Shown: in pieces, positions 1 to 8,455 of the stretch
Layout: every line of letters begins with the position of its first letter
Position numbering within the stretch: position 1 is the first letter of the stretch
NCBI GenBank assembly: GCA_964440805.1
Contig: CAYTTR010000008.1
Coordinates: forward strand, 1-64,000
Source: CAYTTR01 sp964440805
GTDB lineage: Bacteria > Acidobacteriota > Aminicenantia > Aminicenantales > Aminicenantaceae
DNA length: 64,000 nt
Direction of reading: 5' to 3'
Made by a program: the position numbers and the translations under genes
The notes under the pieces: model-generated
Database searches by the model: none
What the model was told of the DNA's origin: nothing
Seen by the model: only the letters and a program-made list of their open reading frames with translations

Positions 1-4
1 ATCT

Positions 5-160
5 CGCCCTTCTATATTGTTTATCTCGCTTGTCTCGTTTATTTTGTTTATTTGGTCTCAATTTTACCCTCTGCCTTGCTTTTTTACCTAACTATACCAG
101 ACAAACCAGATGAACATGATAAACTAATTAAACCGAATAGACTAAACAGACATATTGTTA
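5..160. repeat. Degenerate 9-bp repeat arrays in palindromic arrangement upstream of plsC
   Basis: Positions 11-55 read as five consecutive 9-mers of the type TTTATCTCG (tctatattg, tttatctcg, cttgtctcg, tttattttg, tttatttgg). Positions 97-150 read as six 9-mers of the opposite strand sense (ccagacaaa, ccagatgaa, catgataaa, ctaattaaa, ccgaataga, ctaaacaga). The two arrays are inverted relative to each other and could fold on one another imperfectly. A related array lies just downstream of plsC at 963-1025. No gene is visible in 1-237. Function unknown; a repeat-type intergenic element is the simplest reading. Confidence 0.5.
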
Positions 161-202
161 TTTTCGAACTAAGCTAAAAATAGGCAAAGTTATTAGCTTT
201 CT

Positions 203-230
203 TTGAACCTTAAAAGTTTCCTGGTATAAT
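203..230 (+). promoter_or_regulatory. Sigma70-like promoter of plsC
   Basis: TTGAAC (203-208), 16-bp spacer, perfect TATAAT (225-230) preceded by TG (extended -10). Only 7 bp separate the -10 from the GTG start at 238, so the predicted transcript starts at or next to the start codon. Confidence 0.65.
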
Positions 231-237
231 CATCGAA

Positions 238-933
238 GTGCGGACAATAATTTTGTTTCTGATCTATGTTGTTCTGGTTCTTCTGGCAATTCCTTTGCTT
301 ATTTTCTGTTTCCTCACCCGTTGGAGATCTCCTCTATTAACTTATGGTAAATTCGCCATGGGCCTGGGCAGAAAAATTCTGGGTATCCGGGTTAAGATAA
401 AGGGACTGGAACATATTGACCGGAAGATCCCTTATATTTTTATGGCCAATCATCTCAGTTTTCTCGATGGTCCTCTCCTTTTTTGGGCAATCCCCAAGCC
501 GGTAAGGGTTATACTCAAAAAAGGGATATTTCGGATTCCTTTTATTGGACTGAGCATGAAATTTGTGGGGTTTGTTCCGGTAGACAGAAAGGGGATAAGA
601 AAAGGACGGGAGGCTATCCAAAGAGCTGCCCGGTTGATAAAAGAAAAAGGCTATTCGTTTTTGATTTTTCCTGAAGGGACCAGAAGCCGTGACGGCCGCC
701 TCCAGGAATTCAGACGGGGAGGCTTTTTTCTGGCATTAGAGAGCCGGGTTCCAATAGTCCCGGTCACCATAAACGGCACCTTTGAGCTAATGCCCAAAGG
801 GAGTTTTTTTGCTAAGGCAGGAAACGTTCGAGTGGATTTTCAGCGTCCCATTAATGTTTATGGATTTGATAAATCAAATGTCTCACTATTAATTCAGAAA
901 GTAAGATCATCAATAAATTTCGTACAGGAGTAA
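238..933 (+). CDS. plsC: 1-acyl-sn-glycerol-3-phosphate acyltransferase (PlsC family)
   Basis: Membrane acyltransferase that adds the second acyl chain to lysophosphatidate, giving phosphatidate for phospholipid synthesis. The 231-residue protein opens with a hydrophobic helix (about 4-27). It has the catalytic block I NHLSFLDG at 71-78 (HX4D) and block III FPEGTRS at 144-150, followed by a PIVPVTI segment near 174, all in family order and spacing. Length is typical. The start is GTG at 238 without a Shine-Dalgarno sequence, directly after a strong promoter, which suggests a leaderless message. It stands alone between 9-bp repeat arrays and is not obviously in an operon with gmhA. Substrate chain preference cannot be read from sequence. 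Confidence 0.88.
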   Translation: MRTIILFLIYVVLVLLAIPLLIFCFLTRWRSPLLTYGKFAMGLGRKILGIRVKIKGLEHIDRKIPYIFMANHLSFLDGPLLFWAIPKPVRVILKKGIFRIPFIGLSMKFVGFVPVDRKGIRKGREAIQRAARLIKEKGYSFLIFPEGTRSRDGRLQEFRRGGFFLALESRVPIVPVTINGTFELMPKGSFFAKAGNVRVDFQRPINVYGFDKSNVSLLIQKVRSSINFVQE

Positions 934-962
934 AATGATTAGTTCGAAAACAGCAAATATAG

Positions 963-1025
963 TCTATTTCATCTATCTTGTCTATCTGGCCTGGATAGGG
1001 CAAGAAAAGCGAGACGGGCGAGAAA
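963..1025. repeat. Degenerate 9-bp repeat array downstream of plsC
   Basis: Three direct 9-mers (tctatttca, tctatcttg, tctatctgg; 963-989) are followed after a short palindromic turn by purine-rich inverted units (about 999-1025). Unit type and period match the arrays at 11-150, so plsC is bracketed by the same repeat class. Confidence 0.45.
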
Positions 1026-1117
1026 GGTGAAAAAAGTTTGTTATACAGAATAGAAAATTCTTTTGTTTGTTGGCGGTATCCCCGCCGTGAGTATTAGTTT
1101 TAATAAAGGTGAGATTC

Positions 1118-1681
1118 ATGGATTATCAAAGCAATGCCGGAGAACTAACCAGGGCTCTCCTGGAATTTTTTTCTCTTAAGGAAAAAGCCTTTCTTGAATT
1201 TACGAATGAGGTCTGGGAGCGTCTCTCTTCAGGGAAAAAAATTCTTATTTTCGGAAACGGAGGCAGTGCTTCCCAGGCTCAGCATTTTGCGGCTGAGCTG
1301 GTCAATAAGTACCAGAAAGAACGTCCTCCCCTAAAAGCGATAGCCTTGACCACAGACAGTTCCATTCTGACCTCAACAGCTAATGATTCGAGTTTTGATA
1401 GGATTTTCAGCCGGCAGGTAGAAGCTCTGGGAGATCCAGGAGATGTGGCTTTGGGGCTTTCCACAAGCGGCCGGTCACCGAATGTCGTTCTGGCTCTTCG
1501 ATTGGCCAGAGAAAAAGGTTTGCTGACCGCTGCTTTCACCGGAAAAGAGGGAAGCGAATGTGCTTCTCAAGCAGATTATCTTTTCGAAGTGCCTTCTTCA
1601 TCTACCCCCAGGATTCAGGAAGTTCATCTCTTTCTTATCCATCTCCTGGCTGAGGAGCTGGAGGAGAGGGTCAGTAATTAG
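1118..1681 (+). CDS. gmhA: Phosphoheptose isomerase / SIS-domain protein (GmhA family)
   Basis: Likely sedoheptulose-7-phosphate isomerase, the first step toward ADP-heptose for the LPS inner core, acting in the cytosol as a tetramer in the family. The 187-residue protein is one SIS domain: NGGSASQAQHFAAEL at 47-61 (with the family's catalytic Glu in AAEL), STSGRS at 115-120, and a C-terminal IQEVHLFLIHLLAEELE helix holding the conserved His/Glu region. Length fits GmhA (about 190). I chose ATG at 1118 because AAAGGTGAG ends 4 bp before it; GTG at 1109 would lie inside that Shine-Dalgarno. Other heptose genes (hldE, gmhB) are not in the window. A DiaA-type SIS protein is an alternative. Confidence 0.82.
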   Translation: MDYQSNAGELTRALLEFFSLKEKAFLEFTNEVWERLSSGKKILIFGNGGSASQAQHFAAELVNKYQKERPPLKAIALTTDSSILTSTANDSSFDRIFSRQVEALGDPGDVALGLSTSGRSPNVVLALRLAREKGLLTAAFTGKEGSECASQADYLFEVPSSSTPRIQEVHLFLIHLLAEELEERVSN

Positions 1682-1686
1682 GATTT

Positions 1687-3543
1687 TTATCGCTGCCGGA
1701 AGCTTGAGCGGCGGGGACGGGATTTGCTTTCCCAAGCGGCTTGCGGGAAAGATTCAATTTTTTCCTTTTCCCCTTCTACCTTTTCCTCTTTTTCCCCCGG
1801 CATAAAAACTTTCTTCCGTTCACCGCTTTTGTCTATCCGGAAGGAGCGTTCGGCTGCATAGAGTATTTCCGGTTTCAAACCTTCTTCAGCAATTTCTTCT
1901 GTAAATTCCCGGCGTCCCTCCACTAAATCCTTGATGTAAAAATCAATCTGTTCCCGGCTGTAATATTTATGTATATCCCATTCATCCAGATTTTGCCCTT
2001 CGGCTTTTTTTATTTCCTTGGTTCCTAGGAGTCCTTTTTGGTAATGATTGGTTCCTCTAAGGTCTCCTCTCTGGATTCTGGCCATTAAATCAATAGGCAC
2101 CCGGTTTACCTTGCGGATCATTTTTTTCTTCTGCTTTCCCTCTTCCCGGCTCTCTTCAATAATTTCGCCCATTCCTCCGGTGTTGTACTGCATGAATTTT
2201 ACTTTACCGGGATTATTTTCCACCAGTCTCATCACAATTTCATAGAAGCGGTTGACTTTGACTGCCCTGGAGCCAATGATGAAAGGGTCGGTTCCCACAA
2301 TACGGACTGATTCACCGGCTTTGTGAGGCTGGGAAGCATAACTGTGGGTGCTTTCTCCCCATAGGTAAGCCAGGACTGCCTGTTCCGGTGTTAGTTCCTG
2401 CGAAAAAGCCATAATTGTGTTACGCCGGGTGATAAAGGCAAAAATCAATCCGTCGAGCTCATTGAGTGGGGGAAGATCTACTGATTTTGACCAGATATCG
2501 ACCATCTTGCCGTCTATTTTAACCTGAAGTTTTTTTCTCTGAATAACAGCTCTTCCGTTGGCGGTCAGGCTTTCGTCCATAAAATCGGCTGTCCCGTCAG
2601 CTTTGATCATAACATTTTCATAAAGGGCGGATTTATCGACCAGAGCATTGTACATGGCTTCCTGGTATTTTTTTTCAACATCTGTTTTTACGAAAAAGTT
2701 ATTTTCAGAGCCCAGGGCGGAACCATCATTTTTTAGAAAAACGATGTCGTCCTGAGTAACCAGAGTTTTTTCGCCTTTCTTTGGGTTCAGGCCGAGCTGA
2801 TGACAGGACCAGGTTGATTTTCCGGTGGCGGTCAAGCCAAAAAGAAAAACTCCGTAGGTCTTAAGTTCTCCTTTGGGATCACGGACAGTGACCAGCTTGG
2901 TGCCGGCATGAAGGCCCAACATCCCTTTTTGATCAGCGGTCCACATTGCCTGTCTGAGAAAACCCTTCTTATCTTCGCCCATGTAGTCGGTTCCTAAGGC
3001 TATATTGATGTTATCCTCTGGCAGAACCAGAACCTGCTGCCGCAAAGGATGTTCTTCGGGGATGTGAAGCATGATAACCTCCGGTCCGGGCCGCTTATTC
3101 GGTTTGAACATAGTGGTTCCCCACATAAATCCCAGCCGGTAGTTGATAAGGTCAGCTTCAGAGACATATAGATTACAGAAAGGATTGTAGATGCTGTTAT
3201 CACCCATTCTCCTTTTTATTCGATAAAAAGGAAGAGTCCGGACTAAATGGAGTACTTTTTCCAGTTGTTCCGGCGCTTTTTCAATGATTGAACGCTGGAG
3301 AGAAGTAGGCCGGGGGAGTCTTACTTTTTCACTCCCCAGGTAGACCGTTTTGGGAGCTATACGGCTGGAGATAGCTGAGCGCCAGCCATATGAGCCGTAT
3401 TTTGTTTTTACACCGGTTACCTTGGCCCGCGATTCCAGCCACTTGAGATCCGTATCTTTGATGTTTGGGCCCTGCAAGGCCTTCCTCAGTTCCTGGCTGA
3501 ATTTGCGGTAAGCGTCCTGATTGTAAATTTTATCTTTTACCAT
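1687..3543 (-). CDS. pckA: Divergent ATP-type phosphoenolpyruvate carboxykinase
   Basis: Probable oxaloacetate + ATP to PEP + CO2 + ADP. The 618-residue protein aligns with the PCK catalytic core: GTDYMGEDKKG at 184-194 (family GTxYAGExKKG), P-loop GLTATGKST at 236-244 (usual form GLSGTGKTT), metal-site QDD at 264-266 (usual GDDEH), and then a YNAL..ALYENVMI..DG..DF.D.SLT segment matching the adenine-side region, and LTPEQAVLAYLWG. It is about 80 residues longer than usual. The extra length includes a C-terminal K/E/R-rich tail from about 585, and both the P-loop and metal motif are altered. It is the last gene of the minus-strand flotillin/aminotransferase-fusion group (42-bp gap) and converges with gmhA, stop to stop 5 bp apart. 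Activity is inferred. Confidence 0.75.
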   Translation of the reverse strand: MVKDKIYNQDAYRKFSQELRKALQGPNIKDTDLKWLESRAKVTGVKTKYGSYGWRSAISSRIAPKTVYLGSEKVRLPRPTSLQRSIIEKAPEQLEKVLHLVRTLPFYRIKRRMGDNSIYNPFCNLYVSEADLINYRLGFMWGTTMFKPNKRPGPEVIMLHIPEEHPLRQQVLVLPEDNINIALGTDYMGEDKKGFLRQAMWTADQKGMLGLHAGTKLVTVRDPKGELKTYGVFLFGLTATGKSTWSCHQLGLNPKKGEKTLVTQDDIVFLKNDGSALGSENNFFVKTDVEKKYQEAMYNALVDKSALYENVMIKADGTADFMDESLTANGRAVIQRKKLQVKIDGKMVDIWSKSVDLPPLNELDGLIFAFITRRNTIMAFSQELTPEQAVLAYLWGESTHSYASQPHKAGESVRIVGTDPFIIGSRAVKVNRFYEIVMRLVENNPGKVKFMQYNTGGMGEIIEESREEGKQKKKMIRKVNRVPIDLMARIQRGDLRGTNHYQKGLLGTKEIKKAEGQNLDEWDIHKYYSREQIDFYIKDLVEGRREFTEEIAEEGLKPEILYAAERSFRIDKSGERKKVFMPGEKEEKVEGEKEKIESFPQAAWESKSRPRRSSFRQR

Positions 3544-3585
3544 GATAAAAGTTATGCCTCATAGAAGATGAATAAAGTTAAATTT

Positions 3586-5931
3586 TTATTCCTCACCCAG
3601 TATTTTTTGCTTGAGTTCATTAGCCGAGCCGGTGCCGCTGTTAAAGAGATAACAACCGGTGTTTTCCAGAAGCCGTTTGAAGAACTGTTTCTGAAGTTCA
3701 AGCCTTTCCGGTGATTGGACCAACAGATGAGGATTAAAAAATGGCTGTGGTTGCCTGGGGCTGAGGATGCGCTTCAGGCCAAGACTTTCACCCATTTCCA
3801 GGATTCGCAGAGCATCTTCAGGTTCTATACTAACAACAGGTGGAGATGTTTTATCAAAACGAAGCAGGAAGAGCCGGCGGAGAGCCGTCCTCTTGGTGTG
3901 TTTCTTTGGCCCGCCGATCCAATAAGGATCAAGAAGAGCCATTGCTTTGGATGAAGCTTTGTAACAGAAAGGAGAGCCTTTGTCTAAGCGGCAGTCGTCC
4001 AAGCGGAGACATTCTTCATTCCGGCAGTCTTCCTTGCGGGTGATTACGTTTTCACATTTGCTTGTATCAAACAGACCGGCCAGGCGGGGATAATACTCCA
4101 CTGCCTCTGTGGGAACGAAGAGCTTCCTTTCCACTGAATCGGCCACAGGTGCTCCACCGGAAAAGCGGACGAAAACCAGGTCGTTGGAATGAAGCCGGAA
4201 GGGTTCTTCCTCAAGAAGAGAGAAAAAAAGCTCTGTTTTATTGGTCCCTTTAGGGCCGATTAAAATTAGCCCCTGGCCGTCCACATCAGCACTCATCCCT
4301 CTCACTCCTTGAACATTGAACAGCCGTTCCGAAATGTCCATAACCATTCCCAGCGCCAAGCTGCGGAGAGGAGCGTAGTTGTCGACATTTACCAGGACAG
4401 CGGTTTTGGTATCCCGGTTGTAAAAAGCCCGCGGCTCTCTGCCAGGGATACCATCCACTGCGTAAATCACTCCGTGTGGTTCAAGCTCTGCTTCCAGTTG
4501 GGCCGGGTACCAGTTTTCCATCCAAAAGTCATAGAGATGGGAGACGTTTGTCCGGAGCTGAATAACAGCTCCATTTATGTTGGCGTTCCATTCAAAGTAA
4601 TTTTCGTAACTGAGATGGCTTTCCATTTCTCCTACTAAGACTTCTCTCATCTGAAGAGAGATGTTTGCGTCAACAGGCACGGAGCCCTTGTGCCGGGTAA
4701 TGTTGTTCTGGAGGAGCACTTGTTTCGCTTTTTTGGGAGTTTTTAATTTAGAGACAGCTTCAATAATGCGGTCTATTCCCCTTTCCAGATTTTCCATGGA
4801 GGTGGAATAGGAAATTCTTATGTAATCATCCGAGCCAAAAGCATCACCGGGAACAACTGCTACCCTGGCCTCTTTAAGTAGATAATAAGCCAAACCATAA
4901 GAGTTTCTAATGCGGAAATTGTTGTATTCCTTGTCGTAGTAGGAAGAAAAATTGGGGAAAAGATAAAAAGCTCCCTGAGACTTGAAGCAGGATACTTGAA
5001 GAATGCTCTGAAGGCGCATTAAAACATAGTTCCGGCGCCGCTGAAATTCCGCCAGCATTTTGGATACCTCTGTTTGGGGCCCTTTGAATGCTTCTTCAGA
5101 TGCTTTCTGGGAAATGGAGCAGGGATTGGAAGTTGTGTGACTCTGGATTTTGGCCATTCCGTTTATGATTTCTTCCGGTCCGGCGGCAAAGCCTATTCTC
5201 CAGCCGGTCATGGAATATGACTTGGAAACCCCGTTAATGATGACGGTCTTGTTTTTTATTTCTTCTCCCAGGGAGGCAAAACTGGTAAAACGAAAGCCAT
5301 CATAGACCAGACGGGAATAGATTTCATCAGCGATGACAAAGATATCTTCCTCAAGGATTATATCCGCCAGGGACTCGAGTTGATGCCTGGTATAAGCGGC
5401 ACCGGTAGGATTTGAGGGATTGTTCAGTATAATAGCTTTAGTAGCAGGATTAATATTGGCCTTCAATTCATCAGGAGTCAGGAGAAAGCCGTTTTCCTCC
5501 TTGGTGGAAACAATTACGGGTTTACCCTTGGCCAGGGTAACTACATGCGGATAAGTGACCCAGTAAGGAGCAGGAATAATTACTTCGTCTCCATCATTGA
5601 TAAGAGCCTGGACCAGATGAAAAAGAGAGCTCTTTGCCCCGGTTGAGACCATAATCTGGTTTGGTTCATAGTCAAGTCCACAGTCTTCCCGAAGACGTTT
5701 GATAACGGCCTCTTTAAGGGAAGGGATGCCTTCGTTTTGGGTGTATTTGGTGAAATTTTCCCGGATAGCCTCTATGCCGGCTGCCTTGATGTTTTCCGGG
5801 GTTGGAAAATCCGGTTCCCCTACACTTAGGTCAATGACATCTATTCCCTGGGCCTTCATGGATCTGGCCTTGGTTGTTATTTTAAGAGTGGGGGATTCCC
5901 CGATAAGGTTCGCTTTTTCTGATACCTTCAT
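3586..5931 (-). CDS. Fusion: class I aspartate-type aminotransferase + HprK-like P-loop domain
   Basis: Residues 1-397 form a complete fold-type I PLP aminotransferase: SVGEPDFPTP at 36-45, NPSNPTG at 171-177, DEIY at 202-205, Schiff-base Lys237 in SKSYSMTGWR, carboxylate-binding Arg372 in YIRISYS. This is the AspC/bacterial aspartate-prephenate aminotransferase subgroup by eye. Residues from about 400 to 781 are an added domain. It has a Walker A GPKGTNKT at 559-566, preceded at family spacing by RGMSADVDGQGLILI, which lines up residue for residue with the HPr-kinase segment HGVLVDIYGxGVLI; the HprK His is Arg544. HSNDLVFVR (581-589) matches the HprK ADDVVxI strand. Five Cys (626, 636, 641, 647, 656) suggest a metal site. 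The frame is unbroken. Gaps of 20 bp to flotillin and 42 bp to PEPCK suggest one operon. Target of the kinase-like domain unknown. Confidence 0.8.
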   Translation of the reverse strand: MKVSEKANLIGESPTLKITTKARSMKAQGIDVIDLSVGEPDFPTPENIKAAGIEAIRENFTKYTQNEGIPSLKEAVIKRLREDCGLDYEPNQIMVSTGAKSSLFHLVQALINDGDEVIIPAPYWVTYPHVVTLAKGKPVIVSTKEENGFLLTPDELKANINPATKAIILNNPSNPTGAAYTRHQLESLADIILEEDIFVIADEIYSRLVYDGFRFTSFASLGEEIKNKTVIINGVSKSYSMTGWRIGFAAGPEEIINGMAKIQSHTTSNPCSISQKASEEAFKGPQTEVSKMLAEFQRRRNYVLMRLQSILQVSCFKSQGAFYLFPNFSSYYDKEYNNFRIRNSYGLAYYLLKEARVAVVPGDAFGSDDYIRISYSTSMENLERGIDRIIEAVSKLKTPKKAKQVLLQNNITRHKGSVPVDANISLQMREVLVGEMESHLSYENYFEWNANINGAVIQLRTNVSHLYDFWMENWYPAQLEAELEPHGVIYAVDGIPGREPRAFYNRDTKTAVLVNVDNYAPLRSLALGMVMDISERLFNVQGVRGMSADVDGQGLILIGPKGTNKTELFFSLLEEEPFRLHSNDLVFVRFSGGAPVADSVERKLFVPTEAVEYYPRLAGLFDTSKCENVITRKEDCRNEECLRLDDCRLDKGSPFCYKASSKAMALLDPYWIGGPKKHTKRTALRRLFLLRFDKTSPPVVSIEPEDALRILEMGESLGLKRILSPRQPQPFFNPHLLVQSPERLELQKQFFKRLLENTGCYLFNSGTGSANELKQKILGEE

Positions 5932-5951
5932 TGGATCAACTCTTCAGAGGA

Positions 5952-7367
5952 TTAGTCTTCCTCTTGTTCGGCTTTTTTTTCAGAGGATAACTTGTTTTTG
6001 AGATACTCCTGGATGTCCACTCCGGTCAAGGATTTGACTACTTCAGGCATCTGTGCCAGCACCTCGGCTACCTGTCCTGTAATTTTGCTGGCTCCTGTTC
6101 CTTTGTCTCCCCCAACCAGGATTATTTTATCTACTTTGGATAAGGGTTCAGCAACCGCTTTGGCTAACTCGGGGAGGCTGTCCAGATACATTTCCAGAAT
6201 GGCTGCTTGATTGAATTTCTCCCAGGCTTTAGCTTTTTCCAGCATGGCCTGGGCTTCGGCCAGTCCCTTCTCTTTGAGGCTGGCTGCCTCGGCTTGACCT
6301 TCCAGCTTGAGGGCTTCAGCCTTGCCCTTGGCCTCAGCCGAAAGACGAAACTCTTCTGCCTCAGCCTCTGAGATAATCTGGAGTTTGCGGGCTTCAGCCG
6401 GCTTAATGACACTTGCCTGGAGTTCTTTATCACGGCGCTTGATTTCCAGTTCTTCGATTTTGATAGATTCTTCTTTTTCTATACGCATTACTTCGGCTTC
6501 TTCTTTTTTTATCTGCTGGGACAGACGGAATCGCTCCAGTTCGTAGGCAAAATCAGCCTGAGCCTTTTTCTGGTTAACCGACACTTGAGAGTCTGATTTC
6601 TTGGCCTCGTTCTCCCATTGGGCTTTGGCGATTAGGGCTTCAGCCTGAAGTCTGGCTATTTCCCCTTCTTTCCGGGCCTGAGACGACTTAATTATGGATT
6701 CTTTTTCGGTTTCCGCCTCAGCAATAGTGGCGTCTCTTTTGGCGGCTGAAATCTGGGGTTTTCCCAGGGCATCGAGATATCCCTGGGTATCACTTATGTC
6801 TTTCAGAGAAAAAGAGATAACAGTCAAACCCATACGGGCAAAATCTTCCTGGGATAATTCAATAACTTTTTGAGAAAACTCATGTCTGCCCCTGTAAATT
6901 TCTTCCACAGTCATACTCCCGATAACATCCCTCATTTTACCTTCCAGAATGGTAGTGGAAACATCTCTTATGCCGTCTTTGCCGATACCTAAAAACTGCT
7001 CGGCTGCTTTCCGGATCATATCCTCTGAGGAATCGATTTTTACCTGGGCTGTGGCGTTGATCATAACAGGCACTCCGCTGTGAGTATGGACTTCAGGAGT
7101 CTTTATGCTCATAGTGATGACTTCCATGGGCAGGATGTTAAAAGACTCGATAAAGGGTAAGACAAATGTTCCTCCGCCAACCCGGTAGCGGTAACCGACT
7201 TTTCTTTTGGTCCCGTCTGGTTCAATAATGGTTCTTTTCCGGCCTCCGGATATGATAAGGACTTCGTTGGGCCCGACTTTCCTGTACTGCTTGGCTAAAA
7301 GAAAAAAGATAAAGGCAACGACAACGAGGATAATGCCGATAAGGATGACCTGAGAGATTAATGACAT
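5952..7367 (-). CDS. floT: Flotillin-like SPFH/PHB membrane protein
   Basis: Membrane-scaffold protein of the flotillin (FloT/YuaG) family, which organises membrane microdomains. The 471-residue protein has one N-terminal transmembrane helix (about 6-27), then VGPNEVLIISGG and an SPFH domain with IKTPEVHTHSGVPV near 88-101. A long Ala/Glu/Lys-rich coiled coil follows (about 200-400) with EAEA-type repeats typical of flotillins, then a C-terminal region ending in an acidic tail. Length fits bacterial flotillins. ATG is preceded by AAGGAGG. It heads the operon with the aminotransferase fusion and PEPCK; no NfeD partner is adjacent, which is unlike many flotillin loci. Confidence 0.87.
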   Translation of the reverse strand: MSLISQVILIGIILVVVAFIFFLLAKQYRKVGPNEVLIISGGRKRTIIEPDGTKRKVGYRYRVGGGTFVLPFIESFNILPMEVITMSIKTPEVHTHSGVPVMINATAQVKIDSSEDMIRKAAEQFLGIGKDGIRDVSTTILEGKMRDVIGSMTVEEIYRGRHEFSQKVIELSQEDFARMGLTVISFSLKDISDTQGYLDALGKPQISAAKRDATIAEAETEKESIIKSSQARKEGEIARLQAEALIAKAQWENEAKKSDSQVSVNQKKAQADFAYELERFRLSQQIKKEEAEVMRIEKEESIKIEELEIKRRDKELQASVIKPAEARKLQIISEAEAEEFRLSAEAKGKAEALKLEGQAEAASLKEKGLAEAQAMLEKAKAWEKFNQAAILEMYLDSLPELAKAVAEPLSKVDKIILVGGDKGTGASKITGQVAEVLAQMPEVVKSLTGVDIQEYLKNKLSSEKKAEQEED

Positions 7368-7444
7368 TGCTGCCTCCTTGATATCATTCCCATATCAGGC
7401 TAAATTCTATTTTTAGGTTTTAGCCTTAATAAAATAGAGCTTTT

Positions 7445-7473
7445 ATTATAATCATAGAGAGAGGCTTTTTAAA
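7445..7473 (-). promoter_or_regulatory. Predicted promoter of the flotillin operon
   Basis: On the minus strand TTTAAA (7468-7473), 17-bp spacer, perfect TATAAT (7445-7450). The leader of about 70 bp contains a GGCTAAA/TTTAGCC inverted pair and ends with AAGGAGG before the flotillin ATG. The -35 is poor. Confidence 0.45.
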
Positions 7474-7499
7474 GGATTTTTTAACCAAAGCTTCAGGTA

Positions 7500-8447
7500 T
7501 CAGCAGTTTTTCAATCTCTCCCGGAAATAATCAATGGTTTTTTTCAGGCCTTCTTCAAGCTTAACCCTGGGTTCCCAGCTTAGTAATTGTTTGGCCTGGG
7601 AGATATCAGGACAGCGGCGTTCCGGGTCGTCAGGGGGAAGACTTATATGAATGATCGAAGATGAACTGCCGGTAAGTTCAATAATTTTCCTGGCTATTTC
7701 CAGGATGGAATATTCCTGCGGATTGCCCAGATTGATAGGGTGATGGAAATCTTCTTTGTCCATCAAAAGGATTACACCTTCGATTATGTCGGATACATAA
7801 GAAAAGGATCTTGTTTGACGGCCGTCTCCATAAATGGTCAATGGTTTTTCCTGGAGGGCCTGAATGATGAAATTGCTGATGACCCGGCCGTCGTTGACAG
7901 CCATTCTGGGTCCGTAGGTGTTAAAGATGCGGGCGATACGAATATCCACCTGGTTCTGGCGGTAATAGTCCATCATCAAAGTTTCAGCCACTCTTTTTCC
8001 TTCATCATAACAACCCCTTGGTCCAATGAAGTTTACATGACCCCAATAGTCTTCAGTCTGCGGGTGAATTTCAGGGTCACCATAGACTTCTGAAGAAGAA
8101 GCGAGAAGTATCCTGGCCTGAACTCTTTTGGCTAAGCCAAGCATATTGATTGTTCCCATGACATTGGTTTTTATGGTTTTAATAGCATTGTACTGGTAGT
8201 GAATGGGGGAAGCGGGGCAGGCTAAATGATAAACTTCCTCCACTTCAACAAAGAGGGGATGAATTATATCCTGACGGATGAGCTCGAAGTAGGGATGGGC
8301 CAGTAAATGAAGGATATTATCCTTGGAACCAGAGAAAAAGTTATCGGCACAGAGAACATCATTTCCCTTCTCAAGAAGCGCCTCGCAGAGGTGACTTCCC
8401 AGGAAACCAGCTCCTCCGGTAACCAGAATTCTCTTGTTGGCAGTCAT
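7500..8447 (-). CDS. UDP-glucuronic acid decarboxylase (UDP-xylose synthase), extended SDR
   Basis: NAD-dependent conversion of UDP-glucuronate to UDP-xylose (or the 4-keto intermediate) for surface polysaccharide. 315 residues: Rossmann GGAGFLGSH near 11-19, the UXS signature VYHLACPASPIHYQ near 72-85, SSSEVYGDP near 116-124, catalytic YDEGKR near 147-152, and RIFNTYGPRM and DGRQTRSFSYV blocks, all diagnostic of UXS rather than generic epimerases. Last gene of lpxK-lpxL-rph-uxs, starting 8 bp after rph ends. Product specificity (xylose versus 4-keto-pentose) is not decidable here. Confidence 0.88.
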   Translation of the reverse strand: MTANKRILVTGGAGFLGSHLCEALLEKGNDVLCADNFFSGSKDNILHLLAHPYFELIRQDIIHPLFVEVEEVYHLACPASPIHYQYNAIKTIKTNVMGTINMLGLAKRVQARILLASSSEVYGDPEIHPQTEDYWGHVNFIGPRGCYDEGKRVAETLMMDYYRQNQVDIRIARIFNTYGPRMAVNDGRVISNFIIQALQEKPLTIYGDGRQTRSFSYVSDIIEGVILLMDKEDFHHPINLGNPQEYSILEIARKIIELTGSSSSIIHISLPPDDPERRCPDISQAKQLLSWEPRVKLEEGLKKTIDYFRERLKNC

Positions 8448-8455
8448 GATTGTTT

